Assembly: GCF_002332255.1 (NCBI RefSeq)
Contig: NZ_NRGW01000001.1
Coordinates: 248,001-312,000 of the forward strand
Length of the DNA stretch: 64,000 nucleotides
From: Halomonas sp. JB37
Lineage (GTDB): Bacteria; Pseudomonadota; Gammaproteobacteria; Pseudomonadales; Halomonadaceae
Direction: 5' to 3'
A program made the position numbers and the translations under genes. Positions 1-7,733 of this stretch are shown here, one piece after another (position 1 is the first letter of the stretch; each line of letters starts with the position of its first letter). The notes under the pieces are model-generated. The model saw nothing but the letters and a program-made list of their open reading frames with translations. It ran no database searches and had not been told where the DNA came from.

Positions 1-884
1 AGCGCCATTTCAGACAGGCCTGCGTACTCGTCACCGGCGAACTGGTTGTTACCATCTTTCCAGAACGACTGGTGAACGTGCATACCAGAACCGTTGTCGC
101 CTACCAACGGCTTGGGCATGAAGGTAGCCGTTTTGCCGTAAGCATGTGCCACGTTGTGGATCACGTACTTCATTTCCTGCACTTCGTCAGCTTTCTTCAC
201 CAGCGTGTTGAATTTAACGCCGATTTCGTTCTGACCTGCGTTGGCAACTTCGTGGTGATGAACTTCCACGGTCTGGCCAATCGCTTCCAACGTGTTACAC
301 ATAGCGCCACGAATATCGTGGAAGCTATCAACCGGCGGAACCGGGAAGTAACCGCCTTTCAGACGCGGACGGTGGCCTAAGTTACCACCTTCCACGACGC
401 TGTCAGTCGCCCAAGCGCCTTCATCAGAAGAGATTTTGTACATGGAACCCTGCATATCGGTTTTCCAATGTACTTCATCAAAGATAAAGAATTCAGGCTC
501 AGGACCAAAGAAAGCGGTGTCGCCAAGGCCTGTAGACTGCAGAAACGCTTCTGCACGCTTAGCGATGGAGCGCGGGTCACGATCATAGCCTTGCATCGTC
601 GCAGGCTCGATGATGTCGCAACGCAGCACCAGCGTAGCGTCTTCAGTGAAAGGATCGAGGTAGGCAGAGCCGTCCTCTGGGCTCAGAATCATGTCGGATT
701 CGTTGATGCCCTTCCAGCCGCCGATGGAAGAACCATCAAACATCTGGCCATTTTCAAAAAACTCTTCGGTCACGTCGCGAGCAGGCACGGTGACATGGTG
801 TTCTTTACCGAGCGTATCGGTGAAACGCAGGTCTACCCACTTAACATCATGTTCTTCAATTAGCGCGATGGTCTTGGCTGACAT
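1..884 (-). CDS. glnA: Glutamine synthetase, type I (N-terminal part; cut by window edge)
   Basis: Makes glutamine from glutamate, ammonia and ATP in the cytoplasm; the main ammonia-assimilating enzyme. The visible part begins [20 protein letters not shown] and contains the GS beta-grasp domain ([17 protein letters not shown]), the start of the catalytic domain ([10 protein letters not shown], with metal-binding Glu residues) and the [17 protein letters not shown] and [10 protein letters not shown] segments that bind metal and glutamate. The last codons seen belong to the catalytic domain, so roughly 170 residues of the usual 469 lie left of the window. The start at 882-884 is fixed by GGAGGACACT just upstream. 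A sigma-54 promoter and NtrC-type sites lie upstream, as expected for a nitrogen-controlled glnA. No ntrBC is visible because the downstream side is outside the window. Confidence 0.97.
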   Translation of the reverse strand, partial: MSAKTIALIEEHDVKWVDLRFTDTLGKEHHVTVPARDVTEEFFENGQMFDGSSIGGWKGINESDMILSPEDGSAYLDPFTEDATLVLRCDIIEPATMQGYDRDPRSIAKRAEAFLQSTGLGDTAFFGPEPEFFIFDEVHWKTDMQGSMYKISSDEGAWATDSVVEGGNLGHRPRLKGGYFPVPPVDSFHDIRGAMCNTLEAIGQTVEVHHHEVANAGQNEIGVKFNTLVKKADEVQEMKYVIHNVAHAYGKTATFMPKPLVGDNGSGMHVHQSFWKDGNNQFAGDEYAGLSEMA

Positions 885-1118
885 AGTGTCCTCCGGTATG
901 AGCGTGGCTTAAAGCTAGCGACAGTAAGCTATCGATAAAAGTGTTGTGCGACAAAATACGTGCAAAAACGCACGCCTGTCATTTTTTTGCTCACCCAACG
1001 TTTGCTGAAAAATATAAACAAATCGCTGAGCAAACCTTTCAGGCCGGCTATCGTTTTATCACGCCGCAGGGCTTCTGCCTACGACTCGTAGCCGTTGTAA
1101 AACTTACTGCACAGGAGA

Positions 1119-1135
1119 AAGCATAGATCATGCCA
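1119..1135 (-). promoter_or_regulatory. Sigma-54 (RpoN) promoter of glnA
   Basis: Read on the minus strand the sequence is TGGCATGATCTATGCTT. It has GG at -24 and GC at -12 with the exact 10-base spacing of the consensus TGGCACG-N4-TTGCA. Transcription would start near 1107, leaving a leader of about 220 nt before glnA. Confidence 0.75.
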
Positions 1136-1139
1136 ACAC

Positions 1140-1156
1140 TGCACCATTATGGTATT
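1140..1156. promoter_or_regulatory. NtrC-like dyad next to the glnA -24 element
   Basis: TGCACC-ATTAT-GGTATT matches the NtrC operator TGCACC-N5-GGTGCA in the left arm and half of the right arm. It ends 5 bp from the -24 element, closer than a usual enhancer, so it may be a governor (low-affinity) site. Assignment rests on the motif only. Confidence 0.45.
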
Positions 1157-1265
1157 AAAAAACAACAACCATTTGTTTTTTAAACATTAAAAAATACCTC
1201 CCGGTGCCTCGTGATGACGCATAGCGCCTTAGCTGCAGCCAATCAGGCGCTAAAAACATGCTCAA

Positions 1266-1282
1266 TGCACCAAAATAAAGCA
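1266..1282. promoter_or_regulatory. Possible distal NtrC enhancer half-site
   Basis: TGCACC-AAAAT-AAAGCA has a perfect left arm and a poor right arm of the NtrC operator. It lies about 130 bp upstream of the -24 element, the distance typical of glnA enhancers. Weak by sequence alone. Confidence 0.3.
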
Positions 1283-1488
1283 AAAACACCCGTCAATGCC
1301 CCAAAAAGGGGCGCTCGACATGATGGTGCTCTTGTTTGGCTCGCACATTTTTTCTTGTTGCCTAAAGAAACAAGACGCTACAATCAGTTACATTATGAGA
1401 AATTAACACACGCGGAGTCGGCTGCGTCAAACACGCTTAGTACTGCATACACGCTGCGCCTTTAATGCCTATTTTACGCCTTCCGCCC

Positions 1489-2517
1489 TTAAGCCACTTT
1501 AAGCTGTTTACCAAACAACATCGCCCCCAGCGTAAAGGTATTCGCCAGCTTATTCAGCGCTACCGACCCCACTATGCCCACCACGATAAGCACCAAGGCA
1601 TATACCACAACCGGCAACGCCAGCGGCGCAACGGCCAAATCGGCCAGCACAAAAAACATGGGGTGCGCTAAGTAAATGCCAAACGAATGCGCATTCACGT
1701 GACGTACCCACACCGGCACCGGTCGCCCGGCTAAGTAGCGCATCGCGCAAAGCGTAAACAGCACAAAGAAAGGGATCACCCATACTTCTTTCGATGAAAA
1801 GGCCAGCTGGCCCGCGAAAGTGCCCGCAATGATCAGCGCAACGAGCAGCGCCAGCCAAACGGGCTGAGCCAGCCGCTGCATCCAAGTTGGCCGTAGGGCA
1901 AGCACGCTTTCTGGCGCTAGCGGGTAATAACGTACCAGCACCAATGCTAAGAAAAACACATAGATCCAACCTAGTGGCGCGACCCACAGCAAGTAGCCGG
2001 GCAGGTCAATACCCAACCAGTAAGCAAGCCCCCAGTAGGCCATACTGATCACACAAGAGCCCCATAACCATGGCACCGGATTTAAGCGCCACAGCTGAAA
2101 GCGTGTAAACAGCCAGTACGCCATATAAAACTGCATCGCAATGATTAAAAAATAGCCGTGCCAACCCGCGTAGACAAAATACTCAATGGCATTGGCGATA
2201 AACCCCACTGGCTCATCCGATCCTTGTAAGCGCACCCACTCGGCCGTTGAGTAAATAAAGCCGTACACAAAATACGGCACCATCACATATTTTACGCGCT
2301 GGATGAGAAAACCTTCTGGCACCGATTTATCGTAGCGAACGGCAAAAACAAACACCGAAATAAACAGAAAAATGGGCGTACCCAACACAAGTGGCAAGCG
2401 CAAGAGATCGGTGGCAACGTTATCAACGCGTTGATTCACATGGTCTAATAGGTGAAATAAAAAAACGGCGATGCAGCCGTAAGCACGCAGCCAATAAATC
2501 TCTTCAACTTTCCGCAT
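1489..2517 (-). CDS. Acyltransferase family 3 (OafA/YrhL type) membrane protein
   Basis: Integral membrane O-acyltransferase of 342 residues with about ten predicted membrane segments. The family moves acetyl or other acyl groups onto surface polysaccharides, lipids or peptidoglycan. The N-terminus carries the family's R-x10-H signature (Arg11 and His22, in YWLRAYGC...FLFHLLDH), the presumed catalytic pair. There is no C-terminal SGNH domain, so this is the short stand-alone form. The substrate cannot be told from sequence. It stands alone, upstream of glnA on the same strand; no polysaccharide genes are near. The start is the first ATG, with a GGAGGC-like site (GGCGGGAGGC) just before it. 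Confidence 0.85.
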   Translation of the reverse strand: MRKVEEIYWLRAYGCIAVFLFHLLDHVNQRVDNVATDLLRLPLVLGTPIFLFISVFVFAVRYDKSVPEGFLIQRVKYVMVPYFVYGFIYSTAEWVRLQGSDEPVGFIANAIEYFVYAGWHGYFLIIAMQFYMAYWLFTRFQLWRLNPVPWLWGSCVISMAYWGLAYWLGIDLPGYLLWVAPLGWIYVFFLALVLVRYYPLAPESVLALRPTWMQRLAQPVWLALLVALIIAGTFAGQLAFSSKEVWVIPFFVLFTLCAMRYLAGRPVPVWVRHVNAHSFGIYLAHPMFFVLADLAVAPLALPVVVYALVLIVVGIVGSVALNKLANTFTLGAMLFGKQLKVA

Positions 2518-2618
2518 TGGGCCTCCCGCCGCTACACAACGCCATCCTTACTATAATGAACATCTAATGCCGTCCCGTTGTCCGACCTTATTGAACCGTT
2601 TTAATTCCCGGAGGCAAG

Positions 2619-3599
2619 GTGCCCAAACTCAAGCTATCGCTGTGCTCGTACCGATCTCAAGCCCTTTTAACAGCGCTAATTGGGTGGCTAACGTTTAGCG
2701 GCCACAGTTTGGCCAGCGAGATTGAGCATCATCAATTCTTCTCACCCACGCTCGGCTACGACTATCCGTACAGCGTTTATTTACCCGATCATTATGACGC
2801 TCAGGCGACAGACGCGTACCCGGTTATCTATATGCTGCACGGCTCGTTTGGAACCGACCGCGACTGGGTGTCACGCGGCAACCTGCAGCAAGTCGCCGAC
2901 AGGTTAATTAGCGCAGGGCACATTCCTCCTGCCGTTTATATTATGCCCGGCAGCCGCAGCTGGTGGGTAGATGGCTACAACGAGCCCGCTCGCAGCGCGT
3001 TTTTTAACGATTTAATGCCCCACGTGGAAGCTACCTACCGTGTAGGCCAAGAACGCCGCCTACGTGGCGTTGCCGGCCTTTCAGCCGGTGGCTATGGCGC
3101 GCTTAACTTCGCGCTGGAACGGCCTGACTTATTCGCCGCTGTTGCAGCGTTAAGCCCTGCCAGCTACTCACCGCAGCCACCGCGCAACTCATCAGCCCAT
3201 CGTCATCCGGCCTTTCTCGATGAACAGGGCCGGTTTGATCCTGACCTGTGGGAATCGCTCAACTATACCGCTCATCTTGAGGAGTACCGGCTACGCGTAA
3301 CACCTCGCGGCGTTGGACAAGAGGCCGAGACTCCACCCGTGCCGCTGTATATCAGCGCGGGGCGCAGTGACGTTTACGACGCTGAGTTTCATGCCCGCCT
3401 AATGCGCCAAGCCATGGAGCGCATTCAACCTAACGACGTACGTCTCGACCTTTACCCCGGCGGCCACACTTGGCATGTTTGGCGCGCCAGCTTACCCGCC
3501 GCGCTCAACTTCTTATTTCAATACGTTGGGCAAGAAAATAGCGTAGAAACAACAGAAAAATCAGCGGAGGAGCAAAGCACAGAGGAAGTGAGCGGTTGA
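2619..3599 (+). CDS. Secreted alpha/beta-hydrolase, putative esterase (esterase D / tributyrin esterase-like)
   Basis: Predicted exported serine hydrolase of 326 residues. A hydrophobic N-terminal stretch at about residues 11-32 looks like a signal peptide. Then follow the oxyanion-hole motif YMLHGSFG (about 71-78), the nucleophile elbow GLSAGGYGA with Ser155, an Asp in AGRSDVYD, and the catalytic His in YPGGHTWHVW. These are the features of the putative-esterase fold that includes S-formylglutathione hydrolase and mycolyltransferases. The last 20 residues are Glu/Ser/Thr rich and lie outside the fold. The start is GTG at 2619, preceded by CCGGAGGCAAG. The substrate is unknown; a periplasmic or extracellular ester hydrolase is most likely. 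Confidence 0.85.
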   Translation: MPKLKLSLCSYRSQALLTALIGWLTFSGHSLASEIEHHQFFSPTLGYDYPYSVYLPDHYDAQATDAYPVIYMLHGSFGTDRDWVSRGNLQQVADRLISAGHIPPAVYIMPGSRSWWVDGYNEPARSAFFNDLMPHVEATYRVGQERRLRGVAGLSAGGYGALNFALERPDLFAAVAALSPASYSPQPPRNSSAHRHPAFLDEQGRFDPDLWESLNYTAHLEEYRLRVTPRGVGQEAETPPVPLYISAGRSDVYDAEFHARLMRQAMERIQPNDVRLDLYPGGHTWHVWRASLPAALNFLFQYVGQENSVETTEKSAEEQSTEEVSG

Positions 3600-3644
3600 A
3601 CGCACTACACTGCAGAAACACCCAACACGATAAGGAAAACAGCG

Positions 3645-3947
3645 ATGCATCAACATGTCGAATGGGATGCCCCAGGCAGCGCCAGCGTATCTGAGTACTT
3701 TAAGAACGACCCTGACCATCACGCCCCCGACCCGGGCGATATTATTTCCGCGCGCTACCAAGGCGCGATGGTACGCGTCAAAGTAGAAGCCTATCGAGAA
3801 GATGACGCCGTTAGCATTGGCGAAGTTGCCGCGATCATTGACGCCAACGGCGGCCGCCACCAGCGCCATGAAAAACTGGAAGTCGGCAACATGGTCAGAG
3901 TACCCGACGACAAACGCGCCATGGAAACATCACCGAAAGAAGGTTAA
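3645..3947 (+). CDS. Small hypothetical protein (100 aa)
   Basis: I do not recognise this family. The protein is soluble and hydrophilic, begins MHQHVEWDAPGSASVSEYF and has no signal peptide or membrane segment. Residues about 30-85 alternate in the manner of a small beta domain (GDIISARYQGAMVRVKVEAY ... VGNMVRVPDD). A ribosome-binding site (AAGGAAAAC) precedes ATG 3645, 45 bp after the esterase stop and with no terminator between, so the two may be co-transcribed. A good terminator follows directly. The codon pattern and flanking signals make it a credible gene. Confidence 0.65.
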   Translation: MHQHVEWDAPGSASVSEYFKNDPDHHAPDPGDIISARYQGAMVRVKVEAYREDDAVSIGEVAAIIDANGGRHQRHEKLEVGNMVRVPDDKRAMETSPKEG

Positions 3948-3978
3948 ACGCACTAGCGTTGATAACTCAGCACTGACA

Positions 3979-4002
3979 GCCACCTTGCGGGGTGGCTTTT
4001 TT
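3979..4002 (+). terminator. Rho-independent terminator
   Basis: GCCACC-TTGCGG-GGTGGC followed by TTTTTT; ends the esterase/small-protein unit. Confidence 0.85.
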
Positions 4003-4183
4003 GTGGGTGGTGCAGGCATATCGGCAGAGCATGATTAAATGGGTATAGCATTTCATTCCTGCCTGCACGGGGATCGGTATTAACAACAACCTCAGCGCTC
4101 TTCGCTACACGGTTCATCCGCGCTCGTGCGGGGATCGGCGTGCTACGCTTAGCACTACTGCTCCCTTTCTATAGGCACTCCTC

Positions 4184-4852
4184 ATGCATGCTTTTCGTCT
4201 CTTTGCGATGATTACCACCCTGGTGGTCGTTATGCCTGTCTCTCTACAAGCCCAGGCACAAACAGATGGGCAGTGGAGTGAATACGATGAGGTATTTGAG
4301 AACGGCGCCAGCCATGCCAACGTTTGGCAATGGGGCTGGACGGGCATTTACGGCACAAGCCTGGCGGTGAATGCGTACCAGTCGAGCGAGGCAAGCGATC
4401 CGGAGGACCGCTTTGATGCCCGGGTGGGCGTGGTGAAATCAGCCCTGGCCGTGGCCGGTATGTTGACCGACCGCCAGCCGCACCCGGCGGCTTTGGCCGA
4501 ATATGAGCGTTTGAAAGCCAGCGGCGATTTAAGTAGCGTGCAGGCCCTGGGATTACAGCTTGCCCAAGCAGAGCATGAACGGCGCGGCTGGGGTGCTCGC
4601 GTGGGCTCTTTGGTGGTGAATGGCGTGGCGGGCGCGGTAATTGCTACCGATGGACGGGGTGACGATGGCGCGATTAACTTTGCCACCGGCATGCTGGTGA
4701 ATGAGCTACAAATCTGGTCGCAGCCGAATCAGGCGTCTTCGGCCATTAATCGCTTCCAGCCCGCTAACCTCTCGCTAGGGCCGATCACTATTCCTGGTGA
4801 ATATGCACTGAATGTGGGGCCACAGCAGCTTGGCGCTACCTGGCGTTACTGA
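4184..4852 (+). CDS. Hypothetical exported protein (222 aa)
   Basis: Not recognised. Residues 1-24 form a typical Sec signal peptide ending LQAQA. The mature protein has a Trp/Gly-rich start (NVWQWGWTGIYGTSLAVNAY), a helical middle with Ala- and Glu-rich segments, a Gly/Ala-rich stretch (VVNGVAGAVIATDGRGDDGA) that could be a membrane-associated helix, and it ends in the aromatic sequence TWRY. An envelope location is inferred; no catalytic motif is visible. The gene stands alone, with no clear terminator after it. The ATG at 4184 follows a short spacer (GGCACTCCTC), so the ribosome-binding site is weak. Confidence 0.6.
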   Translation: MHAFRLFAMITTLVVVMPVSLQAQAQTDGQWSEYDEVFENGASHANVWQWGWTGIYGTSLAVNAYQSSEASDPEDRFDARVGVVKSALAVAGMLTDRQPHPAALAEYERLKASGDLSSVQALGLQLAQAEHERRGWGARVGSLVVNGVAGAVIATDGRGDDGAINFATGMLVNELQIWSQPNQASSAINRFQPANLSLGPITIPGEYALNVGPQQLGATWRY

Positions 4853-5219
4853 TTTATATATTCCATCCTTTTGAGAGGTATATGGAGTGAATGGTTAGTG
4901 AGGCACCCTTCCCCCACCAGCCTGACACCACCTTCAGATGATTGATATCTCCCCACATCAAAACTCATTTGAGAAGCACGACAGACCGTAATCGCTGATT
5001 TGCTTATAGAAAGAATAAGCTGTCGCCGTCGAAGCCCTCTTCCTCTTTTGCTTTGTGGTGAAGAAAATTTGTGCCTGTATCTCTTCGAAGGAGTAACCAC
5101 AATATCCACAACTTTTATCTTTGCCCGTGTATACGTGGTGTCTATCATGTTCATTTCTAAAAATGATTATAATCTCTTTGCGCAAGCTACCCACTTCTCT
5201 TATTAGATCACTGCCATCT
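4853..5219. other. Intergenic region, AT-richer, no supported gene
   Basis: About 370 bases between the exported protein and the convergent SDR gene. A 78-codon frame on the minus strand (4958-5194, GTG start) encodes a basic protein with a Cys pair (SCGYCGYSF). It lacks a clear ribosome-binding site and is not recognised, so it is not called. No terminator is evident. Confidence 0.5.
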
Positions 5220-6137
5220 TCATTCTTTCACCAGCTTCCCGGCAAGCTCCCACAATCGCATAGCATTAGACTGATCCAGCGCATAGGAAGCTACACCGTC
5301 CGGAATGCCATCTGAACGCCCTTGAACTACCTGAGCCTCATTGCAATTGTCGAAATATCGACCGGTCACGCCCTCTACTAAGGGCGAAGCAGCGAGAAGA
5401 ACTGAGGTAGAAGCGCCCTGAGCCGGTGTTTTGCGCCGGTTTTCTGGCGTCTTGAGCCCGCCCGTGTGCCGCTGCAAATTAGTGGCGATAGCACCGGGGT
5501 TTAGAGCATTTGAAACAATGCCGTCATCTGACCAATGTTGGGTAATTCCAATTGATAGCAATATGCATGCTGTCTTGGACTGCGCATACGCGAGCAGCGG
5601 GTTGTAAGGAATGAAACGGAAATGTGGATCATCCCAAAAGACCGGTCCAAACAAGCTACCTGTAGAGCTAACCGAGACAACCCGAGCCCCCTGCGCCTTT
5701 GCCAGATACGGGTGTAAACCAACGGTCAAAGCAAAGTGTCCAAGATAGTTTGTGGCAAATTGCATCTCGTAGCCTTGAGATGAGCGCTGTAGCTCAGGCA
5801 AGGCCATGATTCCCGCATTGTTAATAAGGGCGTGAAGAGGTCTATCCCAGGTTTCCACAAAGCTTCGTACAGATTGTAAGTCGCAAAGGTTAAGAGCACG
5901 AACGGAGATGGCTGGATTGCCCGTCTCCCGTCGCAACATACTGGCGACTTCTTCAGCAGCGTCTGGGCGTCGGGCTGCGATCGTGACTTCAGCACCGGCC
6001 AATGCCAAGGCCCGGGTAGTCTCTATACCGATACCACTTGCACCACCTGTAACAATCATCGTCTTACCCGCTAGGTCGATGTTCGCAAGCACTTCACTGG
6101 CGGTGCTGGAAAAACTGAAGGGGGTCTGAATAAACAT
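5220..6137 (-). CDS. Short-chain dehydrogenase/reductase (retinol dehydrogenase-like SDR)
   Basis: NAD(P)-dependent oxidoreductase of 305 residues. It has the Rossmann motif TGGASGIG (about 30-37), followed by AARR, whose Arg pair favours NADP, then the NNAG motif, a catalytic Ser in VSVSSTGS and the YAQSK (YxxxK) active site. The length and the C-terminal pattern fit the retinol-dehydrogenase/WWOX-like branch of the extended SDRs; the substrate is unknown. It is divergent from a LysR regulator with 61 bp between the starts, the usual arrangement in which the LysR protein controls the enzyme gene. Confidence 0.85.
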   Translation of the reverse strand: MFIQTPFSFSSTASEVLANIDLAGKTMIVTGGASGIGIETTRALALAGAEVTIAARRPDAAEEVASMLRRETGNPAISVRALNLCDLQSVRSFVETWDRPLHALINNAGIMALPELQRSSQGYEMQFATNYLGHFALTVGLHPYLAKAQGARVVSVSSTGSLFGPVFWDDPHFRFIPYNPLLAYAQSKTACILLSIGITQHWSDDGIVSNALNPGAIATNLQRHTGGLKTPENRRKTPAQGASTSVLLAASPLVEGVTGRYFDNCNEAQVVQGRSDGIPDGVASYALDQSNAMRLWELAGKLVKE

Positions 6138-6198
6138 TGCTTTTCTCTAACTGACATTAGTTGCAAACATAATACATTCAGATTAACGTCTTTATAAT

Positions 6199-7140
6199 AT
6201 GGACACTTATCCGCACACTAGTGAGATATTTAGGACAGTTTCCGCACTCCCACCAGCGGAACTTGCTGCGTTTCTGGCTGTGGCCCAATATGGAGGCTTC
6301 CGTGCGGCGGCGAGAGAGTCCGGCCTTAGCTCCTCTGCCTTGAGCCATGCAGTAGCAGGGCTTGAAGCGCGTTTAAAGGTACAACTGTTCCACCGAACAA
6401 CTCGGCACGTATCGTTGACGGCAGCGGGACAAACCCTTTTCACCCGCCTCACTCCCGTACTGGCAGATATTGCCGATGCTATTCGCGATCTCAGCGATTA
6501 TGCGACTCGTCCAAACGGCCTATTACGAATCAATGCCGATGGCATAGCCGCCGAACAGATTTTGAAACCACTCGTGCTGAACTTCATGCGAGCGTATCCC
6601 GATATGCATGTAGAGATTCTCTGCGAGAAGCGTCTAGTCGACCTCGCTGAAGACGGCTTTGACTGTGGAATACGCACGGCGGAACTTGTGCCAAACGATA
6701 TGGTGGCGGTGCCTATAGGTCCCGAACAACAACATATCGTGGTAGGCGCACCGTCTTATCTTAATAATGCCCCTCCTATTTATTCACCGGCTGATCTTGC
6801 CCAGCATCGTTGCATCCAGCTTCGAATGCCCACTGGCGTTTTCTATCGCTGGGAGTTCGAAAGCCATGGAAAAGCGATTGTCGTCGAAACAAAAGGCGGG
6901 CTGATCCTGGATAATTCGCGCCTTATTCTCTCCGCTGCTATTGAGGGCTATGGGCTGGGATATGTGACGAAATGGGCCGCTGAGGCGGCATTAGCTTCCA
7001 GCCAAATTGCTCAGGTATTGACCGATTGGACTCCGCCTTACCCGGGCCTTTGTCTTTACTATCCTAAACACCGTCACATGAGTACTGGCATGCAGGCATT
7101 CGTCGCTTTTTCCCGAAGTATTGCCCAGAAAATGTCATAA
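6199..7140 (+). CDS. LysR-family transcriptional regulator (divergent from SDR)
   Basis: 313 residues with an N-terminal winged HTH at about 18-77 (AAFLAVAQYGGFRAAARESG ... LSSSALSHAV) and a C-terminal periplasmic-binding-like effector domain. In this family the regulator usually controls the divergent neighbour, here the SDR gene, in response to a small ligand. The 61-bp gap contains an AT-rich stretch around 6160-6175 that could be the operator. The start is taken as ATG 6199; the first 14 residues before the HTH are not conserved in the family, so a later start is possible. The ligand is unknown. Confidence 0.85.
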   Translation: MDTYPHTSEIFRTVSALPPAELAAFLAVAQYGGFRAAARESGLSSSALSHAVAGLEARLKVQLFHRTTRHVSLTAAGQTLFTRLTPVLADIADAIRDLSDYATRPNGLLRINADGIAAEQILKPLVLNFMRAYPDMHVEILCEKRLVDLAEDGFDCGIRTAELVPNDMVAVPIGPEQQHIVVGAPSYLNNAPPIYSPADLAQHRCIQLRMPTGVFYRWEFESHGKAIVVETKGGLILDNSRLILSAAIEGYGLGYVTKWAAEAALASSQIAQVLTDWTPPYPGLCLYYPKHRHMSTGMQAFVAFSRSIAQKMS

Positions 7141-7542
7141 GGCATCTTGAAAGCGATAAGCAGCCAAGTGCAATACAGGATCGATTAAAAACGCACATAC
7201 GCTGCTCTAGCTGGATATCATTGATGTCTCAGCAACACCATCGAATATAAGGCAAGAAAATTTATAAAGGCCACAAAACCTGGATAGGCGCTACCTATCT
7301 TGTGTCAGGATTACTTAGCTATTTACCGGAAAAAATGCTGCGGATCGCTCTAACAAAGAGATTTCCCGTTAAGAGAATAAAATTTTCTTAACGGGTGCTT
7401 TGGTGGGTGCCAAACAGATATTAAATCGTGGATGCCTTTTTAATTACTCTAAAGCGCTGGCGGCGGCTTGTGTCCAGTGTTTTGTTATTGCCAATACGGC
7501 GTGAGCGCGTAAAATATCCAGCAATTTTTTGGCTTTGCAACA
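7141..7542. other. Intergenic region upstream of the zinc operon
   Basis: About 400 bases without a gene I can support. It is AT-richer than its surroundings and contains the inverted repeat at 7365-7395 and a smaller one near 7290-7310 (GATAGG-CGCTA-CCTATC). An open frame from 7428 reads into the small ORF that starts at 7584, but it has no start signal, and the Zur box lies inside that longer frame. Confidence 0.5.
7365..7395. repeat. Inverted repeat, 10-bp arms
   Basis: CCCGTTAAGA - 11 nt - TCTTAACGGG is a perfect stem without a T-run on either side. It could be a terminator remnant for the LysR gene or a footprint of a lost mobile element; sequence alone does not decide. Confidence 0.5.
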
Positions 7543-7557
7543 TGTTATGTTATAACC
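7543..7557. promoter_or_regulatory. Zur box (zinc-uptake repressor operator)
   Basis: TGTTATGTTATAACC contains the perfect dyad GTTAT-GTT-ATAAC, matching the gammaproteobacterial Zur consensus TGTTATANTATAACA at nearly every position. It lies 27 bp before the first ATG of the zinc operon, where it would cover the promoter. Known biology: zinc-loaded Zur represses znu genes. Confidence 0.8.
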
Positions 7558-7583
7558 TATTTTATATTACACGAGGCCGCTTG

Positions 7584-7733
7584 ATGAGTGAGCATACGCA
7601 CCGCCATAACAAGGAAGGTCCTTGTCACTTCTCCTTAATGTCATTGTCGGCGGTTAAACGGCTGTTGTTTGTTGCCGTGCCGCTGCTAGCGCTGTGGGGT
7701 TTAGTGAGTTGGGCTGGCGGGTGGTGGGGATGA
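7584..7733 (+). CDS. Small His-rich single-span membrane protein leading the znu operon (49 aa)
   Basis: Not a family I can name. The N-terminus is rich in possible metal ligands (His4, His6, His8, Cys14, His15), followed by one membrane helix at about 27-43 and a Trp/Gly-rich end (SWAGGWWG). Evidence that it is a real gene: it begins 27 bp after a Zur box, GAGGC precedes the ATG by 5-6 bp, and its stop overlaps the znuC start as ATGA (7730-7733), the pattern of translational coupling. A role in zinc delivery to, or assembly of, the ZnuB/ZnuC importer is my inference; a leader peptide that couples translation is the alternative. Confidence 0.6.
   Translation: MSEHTHRHNKEGPCHFSLMSLSAVKRLLFVAVPLLALWGLVSWAGGWWG

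Larger units (their letters stand above)
885..1488. other. glnA upstream regulatory region, no convincing gene
   Basis: About 600 bases lie between the glnA start and the end of the acyltransferase gene, both on the minus strand. It holds the sigma-54 promoter and NtrC-type sites listed separately. The presumed leader from about 1107 to 885 is AT-rich and some 220 nt long. Short open frames here (for example 1211-1465) have no ribosome-binding site and no recognisable protein. No terminator for the upstream acyltransferase gene is obvious. Confidence 0.6.

Noticed and set aside
961..980. Second sigma-54-like element in the glnA leader (GG and GC pairs on the minus strand)
   Set aside because: The spacing between GG and GC is one base too long, and a correctly spaced element lies upstream.
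1211..1465. 84-codon plus-strand frame in the glnA upstream region
   Set aside because: No ribosome-binding site, covers a regulatory region and resembles no protein I know.
7428..7733. 101-codon version of the small znu-operon ORF
   Set aside because: The upstream half spans the Zur box and presumed promoter; the 49-codon version from 7584 has the start signals.
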